Notes: a model not told the origin generated them from the letters alone. Positions 11,051 through 23,436 are shown, numbered from the stretch's first letter. The stretch: DNA of 64,000 nucleotides from Ochotona curzoniae (GCF_017591425.1 NW_024466599.1:71280501-71344500); one strand, 5' to 3'. Translations and numbers: made by a program.

Positions 11051-13298
11051 ATGTTCCAATGGCAGGCAGGAATGCAAGAATGCAAAAGGGAGAATTTGAA
11101 ATTGCAGCTCTCTGAAAATTAACAAGACATTGTCGGCTTTGCAATAATCTGGAAAGATTTCTGGAATTGCTTTTGGGAGATACCCTCTGCTAGGGCTCTG
11201 TTTCCAAGAAGACCCTGGAGGAACAGAGCCCCCACATACTATGCACAGTGGACCACCCTACATACTGATGCTTGAGGAACCATAGAGTTTACAAACTGAT
11301 GGACTCTGAATTCAGCTCTCTTATTGTATAATAGCCATTTAAGCAAATACATTGTGCATTGTGTGACATGTAGCTGAAAAATTAGTCCCCTGGGTTCTTG
11401 GAAATTTTTTATTTCTGCCTATAAAGAGAAGAAAGCAAGTGGAATGGATGAAACTCATAGAAAATGGCAATTGTTCTCCAAGGATGGGACACATGAAAAG
11501 CATCAATCTATGCATGCACCATCTTACTTCCTTGCTGCCAAAGAGTCATGTATAGACCAGCATGCTGGCCATGTACTGACGTGTGATAGAAAGGAGAGAG
11601 CCACAGGACCCAAAAGAAAACCTTCCACAAAGGCCTCATAAAAGAAAGATTGCCTTAAAATACAGAAATCCTCTCAGTAGACACCCTGGCAACATCATGG
11701 AGCAGCCAGCGTTGTTTTTTGGTGTTTCTTGTGCTAATGCATCCCCAATACCCTGACATGCATAGGAACATTAGTCATTAAACCACCTGCAGTAACATGA
11801 CAGATGGTGGAGGAAACCCTTAGACCACCAAGAAAGGAGAGTGCCACCCTCTTTTCCTAATCTTTTTATTATTACTGTGTATACTGTTGGCCTACAAATC
11901 AAAACTTCCGTTTCTTTCTAGTTTACAAAGGTTAATTCTACTTGAGAGCCAGCACCTAGTCTCTGGTCCCCTGAGGCAGTCCTGCTGAGACAGTTTGCAT
12001 CAATAGTTGGTTTCTATAGCATTCTGATTTGAATTCAGTTGATTTTTTTTAGGGCCGTGTCGAAACATACACCTAGTGCTTTTGTCAGTTTTGGAAACTG
12101 AGGGCTCTGATTTTCTGCTGTCCCATTTTGCAAGGTGCATGAGGTTTAGTTGGAAACAAGGAGATCTTAAGGGTACACATGCAGGGTGAACAATTCTGAT
12201 GGGCTACTGCCTGTTGTCAGAGTGCAGGAGGTGAGCAGACACGACACTGCGGCTGGAGAGGTTGTTAGAAGGAGGTGATGTTTTTAAGCAATTTATGTGA
12301 GGAGAGGGAGGCATCAGTCTGGCTGCTATGTTGATTCAACAAATCATGCACTTGCCAGATCAACACTATCATTTGTGCTGGGTACAGAAGACTCAGGCTA
12401 CAGTATCATCACCCGGTACTGCAGAAGATGCCTGTTTCCCTGGAGATGGAGAGCTGATGGAAGAAAACTTTAAAGGCCACATCTTCGGTGTGCATTTGTG
12501 ATGGGCCCCGCCATGATGCTGGGAATGATTGCTTTCCATCTTCAGAAGGCCAGGCGATCTAGCAACCCAAAGCAGATGTGCCTCTTTGCATGACCTCCCT
12601 GAGGCCTCCTTAATGGTCTTGCATGGCTGCTTTCCCTTCTCCTTCACAGTAACTGGCTACTCTCAGCTGGTTGGCATGCTAACCCTGGAGAGACCTGTGA
12701 TCCTGCCAGCAAGTGAACCTGTTTCTCTTTCCAATCTATTATAGCCCTTGAGTGGTAACAATCTCTTAAACAGATGAGTCGAGACTAAGTGATTTTGTTG
12801 GAAATAAGAGAACTGATTTCTGAGCTGCCTTGGCCTTGGGCTCTCAGCTCACCATTCAGAATGGTGTCATGGACCTCCACCCATCCATGGGAGTGCATGT
12901 CACCTGCCATACTCGTAGAACCTACACTTCACTCTCATTCATTCAGCTTTACCAACTCAGCAAAAGCTAGCTACCTTCTCACTCTTATTTGATTGGAAAA
13001 AGGCACCCTGTTGGGATATTTTATCCAGGGCAGCACAGAATCCCAGGATTTAGATTCTAGCTGGCTTTGATAAAAGCAGATGCCATTCCTTGTTCTCACA
13101 TGCCATTCCTGACTTTTCCACTGAATCAGTCCTGCTACCCAGAGTCTCCTCAACTTCTCTGGACTTCCTCTTGCTGCATGTTGTACAAACTCTGCTCTTG
13201 GAAACCTGAGTCCTTCACATGCTCTTCAGTTATTCCTGAGTTGAATGCTTCCTGGTGTGGCTGCAGCTGCCTCTCTTGGCTACAGCTGCTGAAATTAT

Positions 13299-13301
<3 letters not shown>
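11051..13301. other. Unassigned unique DNA
   Basis: About 2.25 kb with no recognised repeat or exon. Open frames are under 90 codons. It is part of a second C-SINE-free block that runs from 9.9 to 15.06 kb. Confidence 0.45.

Positions 13302-13354
<53 letters not shown>
13302..13354. repeat. (CT)n microsatellite, about 26 units
   Basis: 53 bases of uninterrupted CT, long enough to be polymorphic. The serine/leucine and glutamate/arginine runs in frames crossing it are artefacts of the repeat. Confidence 0.97.
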
Positions 13355-13359
<5 letters not shown>

Positions 13360-13780
13360 CTATCAGCCTCCCAGATCCCCCAGTGTCTCATGCAGGGCAA
13401 CACATAGGTGTTCTCTGGAGGAGCCCTGGATGCCCAAGAGTGGCTGTGACCCACACAAGCAGGTGTCTAAGAATACTCATAGTACTGTGATTCCTCTATG
13501 ACAAAGCTGAGCACCTTATGTCAGCTTTCCCAGCCTGGGGCCAGCCCTTCCTCTGTTGTCCCTGAAGCCTTCTCTAAGAACTGACCTGGTGGATGTCCCT
13601 GCACCCTCTGCCCTGGCATTTGCTCAGCCAGGGCTTGATGCTGCTGCTGTCACTGTTGTACAGGTCCAGGGCACCATGCCCTGTGTGCTCTGGACAGCAA
13701 GGTGGTGTGTTCCAGTTTGTGCTACATTTGTATGGACCTGTGCCATGGAGTATGGAAGTTATTCTTTGGTAGTCATAGCA
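13355..13780. other. Unassigned DNA
   Basis: No recognised repeat or exon between the CT run and the Tigger-like fragment. A 144-codon frame crosses from the left but owes its length to the CT repeat. Confidence 0.4.
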
Positions 13781-14086
13781 GATTGTTTCCAGGACCCACT
13801 TGGGATATCAAAATCTGTGGAGACCCATGTGGCCCTGATACCTGCTCCCATGTTCTTTAAGTCATCTCTGGATGACTCCTAATCCCCAACGATGCTGTAA
13901 TGCTGTGTCAATGGCTGTTACGCCATCTGCACTGTTTAGGGAATAACAGGAAGGGAAGGAAAGCGTGTGTTGGGCATGAACATACTCTGATGGACCTACT
14001 CTTTTTTTTTTTTTTTTGCAAATATTGGCAATGCATAGTTAGCTGAATCTATGACTGTAGAAGCTGTCAGTGTGCAGGACCAATGT
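13781..14086 (-). mobile_element. Tigger/MER2-like DNA transposon remnant
   Basis: The plus strand follows the order remembered for MER2/Tigger ends: TTCCAGGACCCACTTGGGAT, ATCAAAATCTGTGGA, TTTAAGTCATCTCTGGATGA, GCTGTAATGCTGTGTCAATG, GTTTAGGGAATAACAGG, a T-rich block at 14001-14017, GCAAATATTGGCAATGC and a GAATCTATGACTGTAGAAG end. No transposase frame remains, so it is a nonautonomous or internally deleted copy. Confidence 0.75.
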
Positions 14087-14735
14087 CTTTAGACTTAGGA
14101 GGAGTAGTGTGTTACTGGTCCAGTGGGGCTTCCCCGCCTCCTGATGCCTGGGTCACTGGCTTCTCAATGTCCACAACCAGCACAGTGCTTGCAAGCTAAC
14201 TTCTTAGACTTGGACAGACCCCTGGCTGGCATGGACATGGGAGTGCCCAGGAAAAGTGACATCATGCTTATGTCTTTAAAAATAATACCTAGATTTCATG
14301 TTCTCGGTTTCTGTGACACTGAGCTGTGTATCTGCATGAGTCGGCTGATTAAAGCAAACAGCTAGTTAGCCTCTCGTGTAGGTGCAGCATCTCCTTGGGT
14401 TCCTCTGTTACTGCGTTGCTCTGTGGCTCAGTTTGTATATCTGCTCCACAGCACAGCCCTGATCCCCGGCTTGTGTGCCTGCGAGTGCTGTCATATCAGA
14501 ACCTGTGGCTATGTTGTGTTTCCTCACATCTCAGGCTTTGGCAGTCCTCATATGATACCGCACCCTGCTTATGGGAAATATCTGCACAAGGCCTTTTCCT
14601 TGGGTGTGCCGGGGCTGACCTGTAGCCTGCATTCACGTCACAGCCTGTAAGTGACTCTTGCTATGTGGCTCAGCAGCGCTATTCAGTGATTTAATGAAGA
14701 CAGCTTGTGGCCCCAAGCTCTAGCACCCTGACCTG
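14087..14735. other. Unassigned DNA
   Basis: No recognised repeat or exon. Frames are under 85 codons. Confidence 0.4.
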
Positions 14736-14860
14736 GTTTCAGTGACCGAGTGACCTTGGTAAGTCATATACACTTCCAGGCTTGATTTCTTCACCTCTAA
14801 AAAGGAGATAACGTACTTAATGAAAATGCAGAGGTGAGAATGCTTGTGGAAGAACTTGTG
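14736..14860 (+). repeat. MIR SINE fragment
   Basis: It contains the MIR core and tail order: CGAGTGACCTTGGTAAGTCA, then TTTCTTCACCTCTAAAAAGG, then AGATAACGTACTTAATG. This corresponds to the TGTGACCTTGGGCAAGTCAC and TTTCCTCATCTGTAAAATGG blocks of MIR. It is old and diverged. Confidence 0.7.
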
Positions 14861-15061
14861 AATGGGAGACACTGTGTTATTGTCTTATTACTCACTGCCA
14901 TGGCCAGCTTGTCGCTCAAACCCCTGCACACCTGACTGGGTAAATGCCAGCCTCAAGGTGTTCACTTCTTCAAGCCCTTTGTTTTGTCAGACAAGGTACA
15001 TGGTAACAGTAAAAAATATATCCCAGGTTCTCCTAGAAGTTCTTGTTATGGGGAAAATGAA

Positions 15062-15361
15062 TTTATTTTTAAGATTTGTTATTTGAAATGTAGAGTTATG
15101 GAGAGAGGGGAGAGTCAGAGTCTTCCATCCACTGGTGACAGTGAGAGAGTCGGCTCTGGGCATGGAGTTCTAGGACCCTGGAGCTTCATCCAGGTCTCTC
15201 ACTTATGGGTGGCAGGCACTCAAGGACATGGCCCATCATCCACTGTTTCCCAGGCACAATAGCAAGGAGCTGGATCAGAAGTGGAGCAGCCAGGACTAAC
15301 CAGCACTCACAAAGGATACCAACATTACGGCCCAACCTCCTGCACTACAACACCAGCTCCC
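15062..15361 (-). mobile_element. C-type SINE, older copy
   Basis: The minus-strand copy has AAGATTTGTT at its tail side and a TGGAGCAGCCAGGACTAACCAG body, ending in CAGCTCC at the head side. It is considerably diverged from the young consensus. It lies head-side next to the tail side of a second SINE (15380-15708), with about 20 bases between them. Confidence 0.75.
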
Positions 15362-15379
15362 AAATATTTTTAATCTTTT

Positions 15380-15708
15380 AAAAAAAGATTTGTTTATTTT
15401 TATTGGAAAGGGAGATTTACAGAGAGAAGGAGAGACAAGGAGAAAGATCTTCCATCTGCTGGTTCGCTCCCCATGCAGCTACAATATCCAGAATGGAATT
15501 GATGCAAAGTCAGGAGCCAGGAGCTTCTTTCAGGTCTCCCACATGAGTTTGCAGAGTCCCAAAGCTTTGGGCCATCTTGTACTGCTTTCCCAGGTCACAA
15601 GCAAGGAACTGGATGAAAGGTAGAGTGATCAGTGAATGAATTGGTGCCCATATGGGATCCCGGAGCTTAGAGGTGAAGATTAGCTCATTGAGCCATTGCA
15701 TCAGACCC
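15380..15708 (-). mobile_element. C-type SINE
   Basis: The tail side is AAAAGATTTGTTTATTTTTA, followed by GAGAGACAAGGAGAAAGATC, CCCAAAGCTTTGGGCCATC and GCCCATATGGGATCCCGG. Same orientation as the older copy immediately to its left. Intermediate divergence. Confidence 0.88.
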
Positions 15709-16865
15709 CAGACCCCAAAGCTTTAAACTACAGAAACTAAACACTTAGACTATCTCAGCCGCTACTTGGGGCCTCACAGTTTCATTTTGAAGGCTTTGGC
15801 CATTTACAATAACAGAGTACCCTGATGACACATCAGATTTCCATCCAAATCAAATTGCCTCTTTGTATCCTATGGCTCTGAGGTTATGGGAGGTGTGCGG
15901 CTGTTTTGCCATAACAAACGTGATATGTGCTATTCTGCGTGTCCCTTCATTTGTTCTAAAGAGAGCCAGCCTGTGGAAGTAAGGCCCAGCTCCCACCACT
16001 CCTGAAGGATCCTGTTATTCTTCTACTGGGTCAGAATCCCATCAAAAACAAGGACACCCTTCCCCCAATGCTCAGGGGAACCAAATGCTTAGTCTCTGGC
16101 ATGGGGACATATATAGGATTTGGGCTGGTGAGTTGCTTTTGAAGTGGAAGGAGAGGACCTCAATGCCTCCAACACAAAGCGCCTCATGTTCTCTAAACCA
16201 AAGTGAAGAGGTGCAGTTAGCAGAGTTGATCACTGTATCTCCGTACATTTCTTTTTCTATGGAGGTTCCTGGAGGGTTCTACAGGGCATAACTGGAGTTT
16301 CTGAGACCCTGGTTCCAGGGGATTTATAATACGCATGAGGCACTCCAGCCTCCCCCCGTGCAAGTGCCACCCGGAAGTCCTGGGAGGAGCATGCTGCGCA
16401 AGCAGCTTTGCTCTGAGTTGTCCTATCTCTCTGCGCATTCTGCAATCTGCTTTCTGCTCTGAGTGTCAGCAGATAAGGAGCCAGCCGGGCACAGGGAGAA
16501 ACCAGGACAAGGTTCCACACAGACTGTCCACTGGTACTTCTGGGAACTCACTTGTCCTCGTGGGCTCTGATGTCCAGTTTCCTTTTGGAGAAAGAGAATA
16601 AATGCACAGAGCTTGCTCACACACTTGGATGGCATGACCTGGGCAGAGTGCTGTTGGGCATGGAGGCTAGGTCAATGTTGGGATTTTATTACCTGCCCTT
16701 TTCTTTTTAATCCTGGAATTTTTTTTTTAATTATTGCTCCTTGCCCCTCCCTTTGTCATTTCCCCACAAGTAAAGCAAGATAAAATGTTACTCAAACTAG
16801 GGGTTCTTCGGGACAGGGAAGCCTGTACCCTGTTGTCTGCTGGCACATGCTTTCGTTGATCCACA
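15709..16865. other. Unassigned DNA
   Basis: No recognised repeat or coding exon in about 1.15 kb. Frames are under 90 codons. Confidence 0.4.
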
Positions 16866-16962
16866 GCAGGCCCTCGTTGCATCCAAGACACTGACACTCA
16901 GAAAAGTGAAGTGACTTGCACTGGGAATCATCAGAGCTGGAACTTGAACGCAGCCCTTTTAT
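16866..16962 (-). repeat. MIR SINE fragment
   Basis: The words GACACTGACACTCAGAAAAG, GTGAAGTGACTTGCACTGGG and CAGAGCTGGAACTTGAACGC follow the reverse-oriented MIR pattern (gaaactgaggctcagag, aagtgacttgcccaagg, gagctgggattcgaaccc). Confidence 0.65.
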
Positions 16963-17878
16963 AGAAAGACCAAAAATAGACCAGCCCGTTTTTATTTACT
17001 CTTTCTGAAATACCACTTCCAAGAAGATAGGACGTGTATATGACAAATTAAGCACTTGAAACAGGATTTATATAGTTGGAGTGCTTTTCTTGATTCTGAC
17101 GGTCTGGGGCAGTGACTAGGTGCATCTGGGGTGCAGCACAGCTCTGGGTGGGTGCATGTGCTCTGCCCAGGTCTTGGGAGGATGGGGTGATGTAAAAAGC
17201 AAAGCCCTCCCATAGAAGTCATTTTTCAGAGCAAAATCATTATTCTATGCTTAACTGTTTGAGTGGCTAACCTGCCTTGCAAAATAGGTTCAGTGGCCAA
17301 GATAAGAACTGTGTAATCTACATGCCCATTACATCTCTCCTCATTTTCCTGGAGTCAGTCGAATTCAAATGAGAAGGCAGCATGAGAAGGTAACATGGGT
17401 CTGTCCCTCCAGGGTGCATGTCCTGGAGGTTTAGTCCTCCGGGGGACAGTCATGAGAGGCCCAGCAGAAGTGAATTATGTCACGGGGGCCACTGCCCATG
17501 GAAAGGGACTAAAGCTGTTAACCCAGATGACTTGGACAAAAAAAGAGCAAGTGTGGTACCTCCTCCCTGTCTGGCCAGGCGATCTGTTCTGCATGCACCC
17601 TGGCCACTGGGATGCCATCCACGTGTTATGACGCAGCCTGGAGGAGGAGAGACCCTCATTAGGATGCACAGCCCATGCTCCTGCACTCCCACCACTGTGA
17701 ATGGAAAGAACTTCCTTTCCTTACAACATCCCAACCTCAGGCATTGTGTCATAGTGACAAAAAAGAGGCTCCCACAGGCCACCTGATAAAGCAGACATGA
17801 TTTATGGCGAAGCCTAGAAGTCTCTCAAGGTTCCCCCAAAATGTTCTCCTTCCATTTGCTCCTCCCTGACCCCCACCT

Positions 17879-17879
<1 letters not shown>
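16963..17879. other. Unassigned DNA
   Basis: No recognised repeat or exon. The longest frame, about 122 codons (17418-17786), shows no motif. Confidence 0.4.

Positions 17880-17911
<32 letters not shown>
17880..17911. repeat. (CA)16 microsatellite
   Basis: 32 bases of uninterrupted CA repeat. Confidence 0.97.
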
Positions 17912-17912
<1 letters not shown>

Positions 17913-18213
17913 CACAGATCCCAGCTCTCAGTGTTCTGTAAAGGATAGTCTGTGCAAGCAGGTGTTGTAGACTGCTCAGTAACAAGTGCTCTGCTGGGGG
18001 ACTCCTCCCCGGGTAGTATCCCCTGGGTGGTCGCTTATCCTATTAAGCCAGGCGGCTCCCACTTCTCACTCTGCACCCCTGCAGATATGCTCAGAGGTCC
18101 TGGGTTCTCCTGACTGCTTCCATCATTTGCTGCTGCCATTGTTTATGAAAATGGAAACCAAAACCTGAGAATAAGCAGCATTAAGTTAATTTAGTCTGTC
18201 TGATGGTTGCCAT

Positions 18214-18214
<1 letters not shown>
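17912..18214. other. Spacer between two CA microsatellites
   Basis: 303 bases with no recognised element. Two long CA runs flank it. Confidence 0.4.

Positions 18215-18252
<38 letters not shown>
18215..18252. repeat. (CA)19 microsatellite
   Basis: 38 bases of uninterrupted CA repeat, only about 300 bases from the preceding (CA)16 run. Confidence 0.97.
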
Positions 18253-18255
<3 letters not shown>

Positions 18256-19730
18256 AACCTTGTTCTAGCAAACTCACTCCGATGTGTGCACCCCTGCTTC
18301 AGACAAGTGAGAACCATTCGTCAGCACCTTCTCGGGATGGCCTGAGCAGTTTCCACCTTTATTTTCTGAAATTCTCTAAAAGTATCTATTTGAAGTCTTT
18401 TGGGCTGTCTCTAGGTTGAACCAAGCTGACTCAGCTAAAAGAAGCATCAGTTGCACCTGTGCCTTATAGTCATGCAAAGAGCGGTTGGTGGGCTTGGGAT
18501 GCCTGTTATAGGGGCCCACCATGGCATGATATGGTCGTAGAGTTAATGCAGAGTCAAGGGGTACCTGGATGTTCTGATTACACAAGTCAGGGGCAGGCTA
18601 TGCCAAATATCATCTTACTCTATTTTATCATACACACAGTGTTTTATGCCTTGGTTTCAGCCTCTCTTGGTTCTTTCACATGACAGCTAAGTCCCTATCA
18701 TGAAGATAAACCAGGGCAGAGAGCTAAATAGCAGATTTGGGAGGAGGGATTCTTAACTTTTTCCAGATGTTGGTTAGAAATATGAAAGTATCAGGAAAGA
18801 ATGTGAGATGAGTTTGCTTAGTGGTGAGGCTCAGGTACTCATTTTTATTCTGGGCAAAGTTTTCAGGCTCAAGGGTGGGAATCAAGAGTATTTTGAGCAC
18901 TTCAATTGTCCCAGCTGGTGGCCATGTTCACATAGCCATTCCCTGTGCATGCTCAGAGGCAATGGAATGATACCGACTGAGTCGCCATCCTTTCAGAGTG
19001 TAGCAATGTCCTAGGTGAATTTAGAATCCCAGGAAATTTATTTTTTTTAGCCAAAGTAAAAGCTAGGAGTCACTTGAGTTCAGGCAGATTAGATCACTTA
19101 CTCAGGATAACTTGGTCTGGAATGCATATATATACTACTGTAAGTTCAGCTTAGAGCAGTTGTAAAGTTAAAGGTTGTTAACATGTGGATGCACTGTATC
19201 TCCTACTTTTTGTTACATCAAGCTACAATCTTCCTTAGAGAAACCTGTACTTTGCATCCTACTTTTACAATATCCCCTTTGTATAACTATCTGAAAACTT
19301 CTGTGCAGTTTTTGAGGCTGACTTCCAGTCTGATGGAGAAGAAATTGAATTTTCTTCAAGCTGAAGTGAAGAAAAGCCAGGCAAAAGCTGAGGAATGAAG
19401 AGAAGCCCTGCCACTTTGCTTCTCATCCAGGAGGGTGTGCTCTGGAGAGCTGGGGAGAGATGGCGGAGGTCAGGATGCTGGCACTGTGATTTTAGGGAAG
19501 GAGAAACTGAGGCTGCAGCTTAGCAGTGATGGAGCCCAGTGTGGAAACATCATGAAGTCGTCCTCGGGTGCCTCTTTATCACCTTGCCCTTGGCCCTGCC
19601 CTTTCCTTCTTTCCCTACTTTACCTTGTAGAAACTGGGACAGTTGTTTAGCTGTGGCATGAAATAAAGAACTGTAGATACATTCTCAAGTTGAAGCCCCC
19701 AATTGCCATCTAGAGTTTAGCTTATTTCTA
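18253..19730. other. Unassigned DNA
   Basis: About 1.5 kb with no recognised repeat or exon and no frame above 75 codons. Confidence 0.4.
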
Positions 19731-19835
19731 GAGTATTTATTTATTTGAGAGGCAAAGGCATAGAGAAAGACACACAGAGAGTACTCCCCATCCACTGGTT
19801 CTCTCCCCAAATGCCTGCAAAGGCTGGGACTTGAC
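19731..19835 (-). mobile_element. C-type SINE, tail-side fragment, old
   Basis: Only the 3' third is recognisable (reverse orientation): GAGTATTTATTTATTTGAGA, a GCAAAGGCATAGAGAAAGAC block and a CATCCACTGGTTCTCTCCCC block. It then fades into unmatched DNA. A 5'-truncated and diverged copy. Confidence 0.6.
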
Positions 19836-20304
19836 TGTTCGTTGGAATGAAGACCCACTTGTAGAATGCTAACATCATTCGTTTTTCTTTCCTGGGCTCC
19901 ATGCTGTTAGAGTCCACTCGTGTTCCCCGGTCCTGGTTTATCTGTGCTGCCTCTACTGTCTACATCTTACCTCCACACAACCTTCTCTGTGTCCTATGTC
20001 CGTTCTTGTTTTCGTTCTCAGCAGGGTGTTCCTGAGGGTTGGCATGGAGGGTTTGGTTAGGCCTGGAATTCTAAACTCAGTATGTCAGAGAACATGGGAA
20101 ATCTTTTCAATCACAAGGCGCTGTGTGATAAGACAAGGACACAATGGTGTGTGTCCAGCTAAGGAAGACATCCATGCCAAGGCAAGGAAGCAAGTGACAA
20201 GTGACAGTCTAATTTCATTTTGGTTTTTTAAAGATTGGAAAAACAGAAGGAGTGTTCTTTGAAAACCTGAACCTGGGAAAGTACAAGATTTGATGTTCAC
20301 AATG
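19836..20304. other. Unassigned DNA
   Basis: No recognised repeat or exon. The longest frame is 88 codons. Confidence 0.4.
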
Positions 20305-20490
20305 TCAGGAATTAGAGCTGGGCTGCCTGGGTTTGCAGCGCCACTCTTTCTCCCCAGCTGTGCAGTTTAGCCAACCTGCTTAAATCTAGCCGCCTCCATT
20401 TTCTGCTTTGTGAAATGGGGCTAGTTGGAGGACCTGCTTCATGATGTTGTCTGAACATTCACTAAGAAAGTATATGCAAAAGTCCATAGG
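20305..20490 (+). repeat. MIR SINE, longer fragment
   Basis: The order is MIR-like: GAGCTGGGCTGCCTGGGTTT, CCAGCTGTGCAGTTTAGCC, ACCTGCTTAAATCTAGCC, CCATTTTCTGCTTTGTGAAA and TGGGGCTAGTTGG. It covers most of the MIR core. Confidence 0.65.
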
Positions 20491-20596
20491 GTTGTGCCTG
20501 ACATCCCAGAGGTGAGCCATGCCTAATCTTGGCTGCTTAGCTGTTCTACGGGGGACATGTGTGACCATGCCAAATAGACCTATTAAAATGTGCAGA

Positions 20597-20904
20597 TTGG
20601 GCCTGGCGTGGTAGCCTAGTAGCTAAAGCCCTCGCTTTACATGCATCAGGATCCCATATAGGCATCAGTTCTGATCCCAGCAGCGCCACTTCCCATTCAG
20701 CTCCCAGCTTGTGACCTGGGAAAGCAGTGGAGGGAGGCCCAAAGCCATGGGACCCTGCACCTGCCGGGGAAACTTGGAGGAGGCTTCAGATTAGCTTAGC
20801 CATTTTAGCTGCTTGGGGAGTCAGTCAACAGAAGATCTTCCTCTGTCTCTCCTCCTATTTGTATATCTGGCTTTCCAATAAAAACAAAACAAATCTTTAA
20901 AAAA
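20597..20904 (+). mobile_element. C-type SINE, full length
   Basis: It is flanked by perfect 13-base duplications TAAAATGTGCAGA at 20584-20596 and 20905-20917. The head is GGGCCTGGCGTGGTAGCCTA and the B box is GTTCTGATCCC. The tail is AATAAAAACAAAACAAATC with a terminal A run. Confidence 0.95.
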
Positions 20905-20917
20905 TAAAATGTGCAGA

Positions 20918-22374
20918 GTATTTCAACGTAAAAAGGAGGCAAACAAGCATACTGCTTTGCTCAGGGGAGATCTTGTGGTGGGTCTGTGTAGCAGAGGGGT
21001 CAGCGACTGGCTGCCATGCCCAGTGCCGAAGAGCTGGAACATCCCATGCTAGACTGACCTTGCAGAATTACATCTACGCACATACCTGCACATGTACACT
21101 CATGGATTGCACACATGCACAAGCATGTTATAAACACTTTCACATGGACATGCATAAAGATACACTCAGACGCATGTGTGCGTACACACAGCACACACAA
21201 CACACATGCAAACCTGCAGTAGAGCTAGGCAAGCTGGGGCACCTTCTCCCTAGGGTTTGCATGTCCAAAGGAAAGCTCAGACTTGGCAGAAGTCCCTGGA
21301 AGATAAAGATCTAGACACATCGCAGGGCTGTATGTCCTCTAGAAAGACCTATTTATATTCTGGAAGGTCATGGTAAAAACCCCACCCTATCTGCAAGAAC
21401 CAAAGGCTTCTACCCTCTTTCTAGTTACTTGGGAAAGCACCTGCTTCCATGAAGCACAGAAACCAAAATGCTCTTGTGTCTGCCTCTCAGCACTGGGGGA
21501 GTTCTGCATCCACGTGACGCGTTCGGCCCTCACAGCACCTTGCTTGTGACCCAAGGCCAACGTTGTAGTTGCTCTGACTGGTGGTGTCTGTGCACATGTC
21601 CGTGAAGAGCTCTCTTTCCTGACCTGGCTGCTTCCTGGATTCACCATACAAGGCCAGAGAAGGGGAGTGGGGGGAAATGCAGCATCTCAGAGCCTGCACA
21701 GCTGGTCCCTTGCTGCATAGATACCTGTATGCTTGTGTGGGCTATGGTTGGAAGAAGTAGGGCAGTGGGTTTGCACATTTGCAGGTCTGGAGGTTCCACA
21801 CAGCCCCCAACCGTTTGACACCAAGAATCAAGCCATTCTGATCTGTTCCTGTTCTGATCTGTTCTTAGAAAAGTACAGTCCTAAGGAATTGGCTCTGCTA
21901 GGGTATTTCTGGAAGGAGTGTCTCACTGTTGCGCTTTTTGTGGGAATTCCATGACTTTTCTGATCAAAATTCAGAGTCCCCTCTAGGTTCAAGCTTTAAT
22001 CATTGATGATACAGGTACCCTACTGTTGCATAGACACATTAAAAATCTTACTACAGTCAAATAGCAATGTAGTTTAAGGGGTTGGAGGCTCAGGCAGGAA
22101 GCGGCTGTTTAGATAAATAGATAATTAGAGCCTTCATTAGGAGAAAGTGTTTTGACAGTGTCACGTGAAGGTTTGTTTGAAGTTTTTCATTATAAGTTTT
22201 CGCTATGTTTTGGTATAGTTTGTCTTATAGATGATTTTCGCTGCTTTGCAAAATGGCCCTAGACTATATTTTATATCACTTCTTAACACTTCAAGGAAGA
22301 AACGGAAGTGAAATCAAATGCTTTCCGGATTCTGGTATTAGGCTCTTTCTTGAGATTATGTCACTGATCATGAA
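20918..22374. other. Unassigned DNA with one CA-rich tract
   Basis: Apart from the degenerate CA/TG tract (21064-21215) no repeat or exon is recognised. Frames are under 115 codons, and the longest owe their length to the CA tract. Confidence 0.4.
21064..21215. repeat. Degenerate CA/CATG-rich tract
   Basis: Decayed alternating purine-pyrimidine sequence with many ACACA, GCACA and CATGCA words. It is probably an old interrupted microsatellite. Confidence 0.6.
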
Positions 22375-22722
22375 CAAAAACTGATTCTGGTCCGTGGATC
22401 CCAGAGGCTGGGAAGTCTGAGAATGGGGTACCAGCATCTGGCCAGGGATTCTGTGCTCCATCATCCCATGGTGGAAGATTTATGGCAAGAGAGGGAAGGC
22501 ACAGTGGAAGGGGGCTGAACCCATCTTTTTAATCAGGAACACACTGTTAAAGTAACTGACCCACTGCCACTGTACCAAGCATTGATCTGGTCACAAGGCC
22601 AGAGTCCTTGTGCCTTAATCACACTGTATCATGCTGCACCTCTCAGCACTGCTGCGTTGGAAATAAAGCTTTTAACACATGAGCTTGGGGAGACCCAGTC
22701 AAACCACAACAAGAATTGAGAA
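22375..22722 (+). repeat. Old mammalian repeat, copy 1 (LTR- or L1-tail-like)
   Basis: It shares ordered words with copies at 24413 and 28528 and, inverted, 36895: CCCAGAGGCTGGGAAGTCTG, TGGTACCAGCATCTGG-like, then ACCTCTCAGCACTGCTGCGT, TTTTAACACATGAGCTTGGG and a CAGTCAAACCACAACAAG end. This matches a common old mammalian repeat whose opposite strand reads GGTTT..ATGTGTTGGAAACTTAATC. I cannot say with certainty whether it is a MaLR LTR or an L1 3' end. Confidence 0.55.
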
Positions 22723-23425
22723 TATTTGGATAGTTGGGGTCTTTACTGAGCAAGTATTTTTGATTCTTCTTCTTAACCATGTATTACCTATCCAGATCAC
22801 CAATTTACAGAGAATTAAATAAGTATGTGAAAAAGAAACAGTTGAAATGTTCAGCTTTTTTTTTTTTTCATTCTGGTGGTCCCAGCAATGTTGAAGGGCC
22901 CGTGATTATGAACAATCTTCTGTTCAGTGTTCCACTGGCTCCACAGGTGGAAAGGGTGTAAGGCTACAGTGCTGACAATCATCCATGTAAGGGCCCATTA
23001 ACATTAATAGCTTTCCTGTTCACTTAGCTCTTGTGTCATCGATGAACGTAGAAGTCCTTGGAGTCATTCTCCCTCTGGTCTGGTGAGAATTGAGTTTTCA
23101 TGCTCTCCTCAAAGGTCCGTTAGACCACTGGAAGGTTAGAGGAGAGTGGCTGCATGATGGTTTGTCCTGGAAATGTTTGGTTGCTCTTTCTTTTCAGACC
23201 AATAGTTGAGCTTGTCATTAATTAATTAATTTTCTTAGGTTGGGAAAGCAAAAGAGAGACAAGATTAGGAAGGTACCAATGGCTTGGCCATGTCCACGCC
23301 AACCCATGGTGCCCATGGCTCTAGGCCTGACAGGTCACCTATGTGTTTGTCTGAAGGGGATTCCTTGCTCCCATGGTTTTTTGGTTTGTTCATTTATATG
23401 GTGATTATATGTTTAACATTTAAGA
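22723..23425. other. Unassigned DNA
   Basis: No recognised repeat except a T run (22856-22868) and a short (TTAA)n stretch at about 23217-23232. No exon seen. Confidence 0.4.
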
Positions 23426-23436
23426 AAAATTCTTAG

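Noticed and set aside
13067..13501. 144-codon frame with a serine/leucine run
   Set aside because: Its length depends on the (CT)n microsatellite.
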